Of a stretch of 18,497 nt of DNA, positions 6,501-12,290 are shown piece after piece. How positions within the stretch are numbered: the stretch's first letter is position 1; each line of letters opens with the position of its first letter. The notes beneath the pieces were generated by a model. The model was given only the letters and a program-made list of their open reading frames with translations. It was not told the DNA's origin and did no database searches. A program made the translations under genes and the position numbers. The stretch lies in assembly GCA_964444865.1 (NCBI GenBank), contig CAYUJE010000115.1, forward strand, positions 1 through 18,497. The letters are read 5' to 3'. This stretch comes from SXOA01 sp964444865 (lineage in GTDB: Bacteria; Planctomycetota; Planctomycetia; Pirellulales; Pirellulaceae).

Positions 6501-8260
6501 TTGTCCCGCAATTCTTTGGGGGCCAACGCGGAGAGCCCCCCGAGTTCCCGAAATTCGATCCGCTTCAAGGTCACTTGCGCGCCCGGCTGATTTGCCACCA
6601 CCTGCAAGCCGATGAACGCACGGTTTCCCGGCACATTGTCCACCGCCATCTCGGGCTGAGCCCAGTGCTGGCCGTCGGCACTGATCCACCAGCGGAAATT
6701 GCCGCAACCCATGAGCATCTTGATCCAACAATGGGGAGCCGCCATTGGCGTCACCCGATCGGCCATTGTTCCCAGGTCGAATTCCGCCGTGTCATCGGGA
6801 TAGGTCATCTTGACCCCGAGGCGGCCATCCTTGGTGTTCTTGAGAAATCGAACCACCTCTTGAGGAACGCCCAGTTCCTTCCCCAAATAAACTCCCGCTC
6901 CTGGCGTCACACCCTCGAGTTCCAGAATCACTTCTCCCAAACCGGCAAATGGCAGGGATGTAAAGGCTTGCACCTTCTCCTTATCCGATCTCAGTCGAAC
7001 CGCACCATCCGGCAGTTTTTCAAACGTGGCACCGGCCGGGAGAGCTTCCAACTTGGTGCCATCCGCCTTGTTCCATTGCCAAGGCAACTCCGCCGGTTTG
7101 TTGGTTTCAAAAGTTATTTGCGACTGCGGGGTGGGAACCGGATCATCACCGGTTCGTTTCACGGCAATTCCCAGGAAGGTGGCCCGGCCTTCGAAGTAAA
7201 CATCCTCCGGCAATCCTGCCAGTGGCGCGGTGAGCAATACAATGTCGCCTCGGCTGAACACCAATTCGCCATCACGCCAACGGATTTCCATCGGTCCGCC
7301 GAAACGGACTTCGGTGCGACGAGCCCGATCGTCATCGGTGGCGGTCAGAGCCAGTGTCTCCGGCCGCATGGTGCCCGCCTTGCGCGTTGTTCTCCAGGCG
7401 GCCCATTTGTCGCCGGCATCTTGATAGTAAGCCAGCGTGATTCCTTCGTTACCATGATAGAAGTGCAGCACCAACCCTTTATAGTTTTCCATCGCCAACT
7501 TGAGCGAGGAATCCACCGTCCAGGGCGCTCGCAGCCGGGCGGAACCTTCTAGCACGCCGCAGCGGCCGCGCTGCGTGTCGACTTCCACGATGCGATAATT
7601 CTGCCCCGGCACGGGCTCAAACCACTTTTGCAAATCAGCCCGGCGGGGAAGCGACTTGGCAGTTTCGAAATCCTGAAAGGCAACGTCTAAGAAGTGGGGA
7701 AGGTCTCCCTGAGCGGCCATCACTTCTTGCCATGGTTCTTTGTAGACCGGTGCTGGCGGCGGCCCCATGGGAACGGCTGCGGGTGGCGGGTCAGTGTTTG
7801 GTGATTTTTCCGTGGCTGAACCAGGAGCCGCGGGAGGAACCTTGTCAGACTTTTTATCTTGAGCAGTCTGGAGAACGGCCTTTTCGCTGTCTTTGTCGGT
7901 TTCCTTCTTTTCCTTGAATTGGGGGCCTTCGACAATCTCCACTTTCTTCGGAGTCACCGCGTTCCAAAGCGCGGCACCGAGCAGCAAGAACACGGGGACC
8001 GCCAGCACAACGCAGACCAGCGGCACGGTGAGTTGGAATCGGCCCTGGGATTGGTGAGCGCGGGCCATGATCTCCTGCGGCGAGACATGGACGCGGCCCA
8101 AAGCTTCCGCCAGATAACCTTCCATCTGCATCTGGCCAAACAAGGCTTCGCGCAACTCCGTCGATTCCGCCAGCCGCGAGCGGAGCAGCTCGATTTCCTC
8201 CAGCGACAGTTCGTCGGGAGTCTTATCCTGCACGAGGATGAGCAGTTCCTGGTCGGTCAT
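3557..8260 (-). CDS. Giant membrane-anchored lectin-like/beta-propeller protein coupled to an ECF sigma factor (putative anti-sigma sensor)
   Basis: 1567 residues from ATG 8260, chosen because ATGA overlaps the sigma factor stop; an in-frame ATG at 8290 lies inside that gene. Layout with approximate residues: cytoplasmic helical stub 1-72 (DELSLEEIELLRSRL); transmembrane helix 78-102; Lys/Pro-rich linker to 175; first beta-sandwich 185-375 (FQDFET, YKGLVLHFYHG), second 380-610 (FRWWISADGQHW), both like concanavalin/LamG or planctomycete DUF1581/DUF1583-type regions; helical region 615-990, partly TPR-like (AEAHRWLGDRALSSGWFERA); PQQ-like propeller 1030-1400 with repeats such as LEKATGKIVW, DVQTGARHW and DKATGKLLW; C-terminal beta domain to 1567. 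Most of it would lie outside the cytoplasm. The stub resembles FecR-like anti-sigma N-termini but lacks the HxxxCxxC zinc motif. Inference: it senses a ligand through sandwich or propeller and controls the sigma factor. Enzymatic activity is not indicated. Confidence 0.85.
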   Translation of the reverse strand: MTDQELLILVQDKTPDELSLEEIELLRSRLAESTELREALFGQMQMEGYLAEALGRVHVSPQEIMARAHQSQGRFQLTVPLVCVVLAVPVFLLLGAALWNAVTPKKVEIVEGPQFKEKKETDKDSEKAVLQTAQDKKSDKVPPAAPGSATEKSPNTDPPPAAVPMGPPPAPVYKEPWQEVMAAQGDLPHFLDVAFQDFETAKSLPRRADLQKWFEPVPGQNYRIVEVDTQRGRCGVLEGSARLRAPWTVDSSLKLAMENYKGLVLHFYHGNEGITLAYYQDAGDKWAAWRTTRKAGTMRPETLALTATDDDRARRTEVRFGGPMEIRWRDGELVFSRGDIVLLTAPLAGLPEDVYFEGRATFLGIAVKRTGDDPVPTPQSQITFETNKPAELPWQWNKADGTKLEALPAGATFEKLPDGAVRLRSDKEKVQAFTSLPFAGLGEVILELEGVTPGAGVYLGKELGVPQEVVRFLKNTKDGRLGVKMTYPDDTAEFDLGTMADRVTPMAAPHCWIKMLMGCGNFRWWISADGQHWAQPEMAVDNVPGNRAFIGLQVVANQPGAQVTLKRIEFRELGGLSALAPKELRDKAPVITTTPTLGFWLAEVARLQPVGAEAAEWRRACAIRSLGGAPPRELAYALLELLLDDAAARKLPLETQLAALDDAALLVWDFRDGQAMKTSIGRRYLELGQRKYEEEGVPPWNSIRQHAMSVPVATWLQQPANADVNLRWELIQSITNHKPDDSMRLLRQIRFFQQQQFAPLTDWAEATARRELPGRAAGELATRLKDSWRHPLVEELSKETYNSLNELQAVLESEAWQDAARMVTSLDPEAAPGVAPYYKDKDLLVSLPVAVRLTLTDFPQLKQALGQQFGTLAKLRIGQAMASGDSSALELATVQFAGTEAAAEAHRWLGDRALSSGWFERAIAEYRRSSQIQPTFAEDIAPRLRLAAAMLGQDAEQPVTRAVAFGEVKMTKEQFEALVAEMRARGNSSLSSISTSVPSLPNPTNFTATLKAKLDGPVGANPQEEVGRRTTQFRVPWADRQIATVLEGDLLYVSNRFQVAAYNLANGTRVWQSAAPPGAIAKAQDWAMIAMQPLVTQSHVYARLLYGPSPLLCCLEKATGKIVWTSQHHDREFLVSDPVLVQGQLAAMSISLLDQQEGQLKWNLFDSQTGELMSQKELLRLRSTWGSRGCCEVTPLEDSVVAALGGVTFSCDGAGNLKWVRRQVVLPSDEEPRWIMQLYQRPLLEESRLYVAQPGVRAVDCLDVQTGARHWTTAIPDIVAILGIAEDKLLVRTETDVRALDKATGKLLWRRDLAELHSFAVCSGNRLLVAQREPVPMQTNVIQNRLTWFDTASGNAVATAVLPNLNDADPRLGPLVQYKDRIWTFFGKGQADPIRDLVELAPAGEAEKVLAGLPAVEQLWSRNLAPNQQAAARAFFPDWQLLASTPGDRTGLMPEAHGEKEVLGLRATALSPVVFARQLTLPAGGKPRLRIRVGNDPGQNWKLLVFFGNQQLHAVDITDATHPDRYKQLEIDLTPVAGQSGNLVVESRFVSTGDATAMFWKALEILF

Positions 8261-8910
8261 GGGGCAGGCCTGAGTTTTCGATCCAAGCAATGCTTAAGAG
8301 CCTGGCGGGCTCGATGGACGAGCAGTTTGACCGCCCCTTCGCTCCGCTTGAGGCGAGTGCCGATTTCGGCCCATTTCAGGGCGGTACTGTAACGCATGTC
8401 AATCGCCTCGCGGGCGGATTGGCCAAGAGCGTCCATGCAGTGGGGAAGATGATGCAGGGCATCGTCGGATTCGCCATGGTGCGAGCCGACCAGGGTGTCG
8501 AGTTCCAGGCATAGTTCCGTCCAGGCCACTTCCTTTCGCCGCTGCTGTTTTTTGATGTGCTCGCGCAGGACATTGCGGGCTATCCCCACCAGCCAGGATC
8601 CGACGGCATTGGCCCGAGCCAGTTTTTCCCGCCCCAGATAACAGCGCAGAAAAACTTCCTGGCACAGATCCTCCGCGTCCGCGGGTTCCAGAAGCCGAGC
8701 CCTCAAAAAGCCGTAGACGGTGTGCTGATAGACTTCAACCAGGGCGGTAAAGGCCTTTTTGTCCCCACGCTGGGCGTTCTGAACCAGGGCATGATGCCCT
8801 TCCGCCGCGACAGCATCGGCCGAACGAGAAGCAATTGGCCCGCGCGGCTGCACGGACCTACCTTCCAGCATGGCAGGTTCCAGCGCAGCGGCTCGAGGGG
8901 GAGGCTTCAT
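8257..8910 (-). CDS. ECF-type RNA polymerase sigma factor
   Basis: 217 residues. Sigma region 2 spans about 52-120, with the core-binding motif DAEDLCQEVFLRCY (78-91) and a promoter-melting part GSWLVGIARNVLREH. Region 4 spans about 156-208, with its helix-turn-helix around ALKWAEIGTRLKRSEGAVKLLVHRARQAL (177-205). There is no region 3, so it belongs to the extracytoplasmic function class. The first 40 residues are not conserved-looking; ATG 8871 (residue 14) is an equally possible start, and neither has a Shine-Dalgarno site. Its TGA (8259-8257) overlaps the ATG of the giant membrane protein, so the two should be co-transcribed and translationally coupled. By analogy with ECF/anti-sigma pairs the neighbour is the likely regulator. 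A sigma70-like promoter lies just upstream; no obvious autoregulatory ECF motif was found. Confidence 0.93.
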   Translation of the reverse strand: MKPPPRAAALEPAMLEGRSVQPRGPIASRSADAVAAEGHHALVQNAQRGDKKAFTALVEVYQHTVYGFLRARLLEPADAEDLCQEVFLRCYLGREKLARANAVGSWLVGIARNVLREHIKKQQRRKEVAWTELCLELDTLVGSHHGESDDALHHLPHCMDALGQSAREAIDMRYSTALKWAEIGTRLKRSEGAVKLLVHRARQALKHCLDRKLRPAP

Positions 8911-8955
8911 GCGGCAGGGGAAAGGTGGTGGGAAGTGGTTGGCGAGCCAAGTCTC

Positions 8956-8985
8956 ATCTTAGCCCAAGTGAAAGGGACATTTCAA
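8956..8985 (-). promoter_or_regulatory. Putative sigma70-like promoter of the sigma factor/sensor operon
   Basis: On the minus strand TTGAAA (8985-8980, 5/6), an 18-bp spacer and TAAGAT (8961-8956, 4/6). Transcription would start near 8949, about 40 bases before the ATG at 8910. This is a housekeeping-type rather than an ECF-type promoter, so basal expression would not need the sigma factor itself. Confidence 0.45.
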
Positions 8986-9138
8986 ACAGGGGGACCCATC
9001 CCTTGGCCGGATTGGTCCCGAAACCGGCAGGGCTCCGTGTGCATTTTTCGCACCCTCTTTTCAGATACCCGGAAAGCCTTACACTGTTACCTGGCGCGTT
9101 GTCGAATTGGCTTCAGTTCTGGTCATAGCGAGCGGTGC

Positions 9139-9360
9139 ATGTCGAAAAAAGAAGATGCTTTTGAGGTGGAGGGTACCGTTACCCAGGCGCTCGCCAACAC
9201 GCGTTTTCGTGTCCAATTGGAAACAGGTTCCGAAGTGATGGCCCATGTGGCGGGCAAGATGCGAAAGAACTTCATCCGCATTGTTCCTGGGGACAAGGTC
9301 AAGGTCGAGCTTTCCCCCTATGACCTGACCAAAGGGCGAATCATTTTCCGCGAGCGGTAA
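9139..9360 (+). CDS. infA: Translation initiation factor IF-1
   Basis: 73 residues, close to the usual 72. IF-1 binds the ribosomal A site of the 30S subunit and helps IF-2 and IF-3 place the initiator tRNA. The single S1/OB fold is recognisable throughout: EVEGTVTQALANTRFRVQLE (9-28), HVAGKMRKNFIRIVPGDKVKVELSPYDLTKGRI (36-68) and the C-terminal IIFRER. The start is ATG 9139, which gives the family N-terminus MSKKEDAFEVEG; the frame is open further upstream but that part is not IF-1. No Shine-Dalgarno is evident. It stands alone, not in a ribosomal protein operon, and is divergent from the sigma factor gene across about 230 bp. Confidence 0.97.
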   Translation: MSKKEDAFEVEGTVTQALANTRFRVQLETGSEVMAHVAGKMRKNFIRIVPGDKVKVELSPYDLTKGRIIFRER

Positions 9361-9451
9361 TAGTTGCCGATCGCATTTCTCGCAAGTCCTTTGGGTATAT
9401 TCACTTGCGCTGCAAAGTCGCACTTGATTGCTCGCGATTTCCGACTGTCGT

Positions 9452-9479
9452 TCTGCAATCTGCATTTTACATTCTGCAT
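9452..9479. repeat. Four-unit degenerate heptamer repeat upstream of the secreted-protein gene
   Basis: Consecutive 7-bp units TCTGCAA, TCTGCAT, TTTACAT, TCTGCAT occupy 9452-9479, followed by a pyrimidine run to about 9505. The gap 9361-9647 between infA and the next gene otherwise shows no gene or clear promoter. The array is short, but its phase is exact and a heptamer array of a different unit occurs at 12139-12180. Confidence 0.6.
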
Positions 9480-9647
9480 TTCCCCCCTCCCTCTTTCTTT
9501 TTCTTTGGGGACCGCTTAAAACCGGCTGCACCCAATCGGGGTATTGTCCAGTCGAGCCGGAGACGTTCTGCGCTCGTTTAGTCGAAATTCGTCCCGCACG
9601 GGAACTTCTATTTCAGCCCGGCGCCTCGCGCCCCAGGAGATTCAATC

Positions 9648-11309
9648 GTGAAACTGTTACCCAAGTCCATGTTCGCCATGGCCGCAGCAGCCGCGCTGTT
9701 GCTCGCGCCAGTCGGCCAATTGCTGGCCCAGAACGCCAAGCCCGTGTTGGTCGTTTCGATTTCCAGCGTGGAAGACACGCTGGCGGATGTTGCTTACATC
9801 ACCAAGGCCGCCGGAGCTGAAGACGCCGGGCGAACCGCACTGCTGTTCGGCAACGCCTTCACCAACGGCATCGACAAGAAGAAGCCGATTGGGATGTACG
9901 TTTCTCCCAAGGCCGGCGGCGGCGACTTCGTCCCCGTCGTCTTTGTGCCGGTCACTGATCTCAAGACCGTTTTGGCGACGTTCAAGGAACAACTCGGCGA
10001 ACCCTCGGATGCTGGCGACGGCGTTAAAGAGGTGTCGGCTGCGGGCAATCCCGTCTTTATCAAGGAACAGACTGGTTGGGCGTTCATTTCCAACGCCAAG
10101 GAAAACCTCGCCGACTTGCCGGCGGACCCAGCCGCGATGCTCGGTGCCCTTCCCAAGGAATACACCCTGGCCATTAAGGCCAATGTGACCAACATTCCGG
10201 CGGAACTCAAAAAGGTAGCCATCGACACGATCAAGGAAGGTTTCGAGCGCCAGCTGCAGAACAATCCACAGGGTGGCGAAAACGCCGAACTGGTGGAAAA
10301 AATGCAGCGCAACCAGTTGGAATCGCTCGTGAAAATGGCCGATGAGCTCGACGAAATCATGTTTGGTTTTGCAATCGATGTCCCCGGCAAACGGACCTAT
10401 CTGGATGTTAACGTGACTGCCCGCGAAGGTACAAAACTGGCCAAGCAGTATGCCTTGATGGCCGATGCCAAGTCGGCATTCGCTGGTTTCTTGCTCCCCA
10501 ATGCGGCTGCCACGCTCAACTTCTCGGCGACCAGTTCGAAGGAAGAAATCGAGCAAACTGCCACTCTTCTCAAGGGGGTCAAGCAGAATGCCATGAAGGA
10601 AATCGACAACGATCCCAACCTCGACGCCGCCAAGCGGGGTGCCGCCAAGGAAGTTCTTGGCTCCATGATGGATGTCTTAGTCAAGACGGTTGAAGGGGGC
10701 AAGCTGGACGGCGGTGCTGTTCTGATGCTCGATTCCAAGACCGTTGATTTCGCAGCCGGTGGATTGGTGGCGGACGGCAAGGCGATCGAGGACTCCTTCA
10801 AGCGACTGATCGAACTCGCCAAGAACGAGCCCGACTTCCCCAACGTGAAGCTCAATTCGGGTTCGCACGGCGGAATCACCTTCCACAGCGTTACGGCCCC
10901 GATTCCGGATAGCGAAAGTGAAGCCCGCGAAATTCTGGGAGACAAGGTGAATATCGTCCTGGGGACCGGTCCCAAGGCGGTTTACATCGCCTTCGGCAAG
11001 AACGCGGAATCGCTTCTCAAGCAGGTCATCGACAAATCGGCTCAGGACGGTTCCAAGTCGGTTCCGCCGATGCAACTCAACATCGCTCTGCTCCCCATCC
11101 TCAAGTTTGCGGCGAGCGTGGACCCCAATAACGAGATCCTTCCCGAGTTGATCAAGGTGCTGGGACCGACAGGCAAGGACAAAATCAACTTCATTACCCA
11201 GCCGATCAAGAATGGCAGCAGCGTCCGCATCCAAGTGGAAGAAGGCGTGCTGCAATTGATTGGTGTGGGCGTGCAGAAGGCCCAGCAACTTCTTCCTGGT
11301 GGTCTGTAA
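9648..11309 (+). CDS. Secreted protein of unknown function (553 aa)
   Basis: GTG start at 9648 with AGGAGA at 9635-9640 (7-base spacing), one of the few good ribosome sites here. Residues 1-28 form a signal peptide: basic MKLLPK, a hydrophobic core rich in Ala/Leu, and a likely cut after LLAQ. The mature part alternates beta-rich segments (KPVLVVSISSVEDTL, FVPVVFVPVTDLKTVL, YLDVNVTAREGTKLAKQYA) with long Lys/Glu-rich helices. The pattern suggests duplicated alpha/beta modules; no catalytic motif, cysteine pair, membrane helix or anchor is seen. Proteins of this kind are widespread and often abundant in Planctomycetota, but no function is known to me. It is a single-gene unit: infA lies 287 bp upstream and a strong terminator 47 bp downstream. 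The ribosome site and terminator suggest high expression. Confidence 0.85.
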   Translation: MKLLPKSMFAMAAAAALLLAPVGQLLAQNAKPVLVVSISSVEDTLADVAYITKAAGAEDAGRTALLFGNAFTNGIDKKKPIGMYVSPKAGGGDFVPVVFVPVTDLKTVLATFKEQLGEPSDAGDGVKEVSAAGNPVFIKEQTGWAFISNAKENLADLPADPAAMLGALPKEYTLAIKANVTNIPAELKKVAIDTIKEGFERQLQNNPQGGENAELVEKMQRNQLESLVKMADELDEIMFGFAIDVPGKRTYLDVNVTAREGTKLAKQYALMADAKSAFAGFLLPNAAATLNFSATSSKEEIEQTATLLKGVKQNAMKEIDNDPNLDAAKRGAAKEVLGSMMDVLVKTVEGGKLDGGAVLMLDSKTVDFAAGGLVADGKAIEDSFKRLIELAKNEPDFPNVKLNSGSHGGITFHSVTAPIPDSESEAREILGDKVNIVLGTGPKAVYIAFGKNAESLLKQVIDKSAQDGSKSVPPMQLNIALLPILKFAASVDPNNEILPELIKVLGPTGKDKINFITQPIKNGSSVRIQVEEGVLQLIGVGVQKAQQLLPGGL

Positions 11310-11355
11310 GCAAAGGAAGTAGGTCTGGCTCTGCCCGACGAAAGTGCATGAAAGT

Positions 11356-11392
11356 AGCGGCGACCAACATCGAGTTTGGTCGCCGCTTTTTT
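11356..11392 (+). terminator. Intrinsic terminator of the secreted-protein gene
   Basis: Perfect 12-bp stem AGCGGCGACCAA (11356-11367) with TTGGTCGCCGCT (11376-11387), an 8-base loop CATCGAGT, then a run of six T (11387-11392). It starts 47 bp after the stop at 11309. The T-run exists only on the plus strand, so it serves the plus-strand gene and not the convergent response regulator. Confidence 0.95.
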
Positions 11393-11405
11393 GCGCGCCG
11401 GTTGC

Positions 11406-12137
11406 CTACGCTCCTTCCCCCTTGCTCACAAACCGATATCCCATGTCCCGTATGGTCAGAAAATGCTTCGGGTTGGCGGGGTCGGCTTCAAAGACTTTGC
11501 GGAGGCGGAGAATGAACTGGTCGGGGGCGCGCGTCTGAATATGACCGGGCATCTGCCAGACATTTTCCAGGATCTCCTGCCGCGGTATCAGCCTCCCTTC
11601 GTTGACCACGAAGTACTCCAAGAGCTCCCACTCCCGCTTCGTCAACTGCACCGGCTTGCCGGCAACGACCAGGTCATACTGGGCAAAATTGATTTTGGCT
11701 TCGGCGAATTCGAACGTGGAAATCTGGCTCGGCATCGCGCGCGGCACCTGGTGCCGGCGATAATGATGCGTCATGAGGTTCTTCACCCGGCTCAGCAGTT
11801 CATCCAGATCGAAAGGTTTGGAGAGATACTGGTTGGCTCCCAAATCAAAGCCGCGAGTCCGATCCTCCGGCAGGGTGCGGGCGCTAAGCATCAAAACCGG
11901 CACGTCACAGCCTGCACTCCGCAAGGATTCGCAGACGGTATAACCACTCATTCCGGGCAGCATGAGGTCCAAAATGACGAGGTCAATGTCGGAATCGCTC
12001 CCTTCAAACAGTTTGAGCGCGGAGGGACCGTCCGCCACGGTGGTTACGCGGTATCCCTCTGCCTCCAGATTGAATTTAATGCCGACCGCCAAGTGGCGTT
12101 CGTCTTCGACAACCAGGATGTGTTTGGCAGAGGACAC
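11406..12137 (-). CDS. OmpR/PhoB-type response regulator, orphan
   Basis: 243 residues from a GTG start at 12137. The receiver domain (about 5-120) has the acidic pair in VVEDE (11-13), phospho-acceptor D57 in LVILDLMLPGMSG, S85 in LMLSART and K107 in YLSKPFDLDEL: all residues needed for phosphotransfer. The C-terminal winged-helix domain (about 145-240) shows PVQLTKREWELLEYFV, the recognition-helix region around RAPDQFILRLRKVFE, and the closing IRDMGYRFV. It should be a phosphorylation-dependent DNA-binding regulator. No histidine kinase is adjacent, so its partner is elsewhere; the divergent neighbour is a secreted hydrolase, a possible but unproven target. Just upstream of the start are heptamer repeats in place of a Shine-Dalgarno site, so true initiation could be further inside; the motif HILVVEDE begins only six codons in. 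Confidence 0.93.
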   Translation of the reverse strand: MSSAKHILVVEDERHLAVGIKFNLEAEGYRVTTVADGPSALKLFEGSDSDIDLVILDLMLPGMSGYTVCESLRSAGCDVPVLMLSARTLPEDRTRGFDLGANQYLSKPFDLDELLSRVKNLMTHHYRRHQVPRAMPSQISTFEFAEAKINFAQYDLVVAGKPVQLTKREWELLEYFVVNEGRLIPRQEILENVWQMPGHIQTRAPDQFILRLRKVFEADPANPKHFLTIRDMGYRFVSKGEGA

Positions 12138-12180
12138 GGGGGTCAGGGGTCAGGGGTCAGGGGTCAGGGGTCAGGGGTCA
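12138..12180. repeat. Six perfect GGGGTCA heptamers touching the response-regulator start codon
   Basis: Six identical GGGGTCA units occupy 12139-12180, with one extra G at 12138. On the minus strand this is (TGACCCC)6 and it runs directly into the GTG start at 12137. It therefore fills the whole region where a ribosome binding site would lie. Heptad unit length is not a multiple of three. Perfect copies make slippage, and hence copy-number variation, likely. Confidence 0.9.
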
Positions 12181-12290
12181 GAAGATAGCTTGTAATCTAC
12201 CCGCTAAATCGTCAAGAATAGTAGGCCGCTGCGTCGTGGCGGGCCATCCTGCAATTCGAATGCGGGACGAACACCTTTAAGGAATAATTC

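Noticed and set aside
9058..9085. Possible infA promoter TTTTCA-16-TACACT
   Set aside because: The -35 match is weak and the spacing short. Not better than chance in this AT-richer gap.
12138..12180. CRISPR-like array
   Set aside because: Units are 7 bp with no spacers; this is a simple tandem repeat.
12187..12215. Possible minus-strand promoter for the response regulator (TTGACG at 12215-12210)
   Set aside because: The -35 box is good, but at 16-19 bp spacing only very poor -10 boxes (CAAGCT, AGCTAT) are present.
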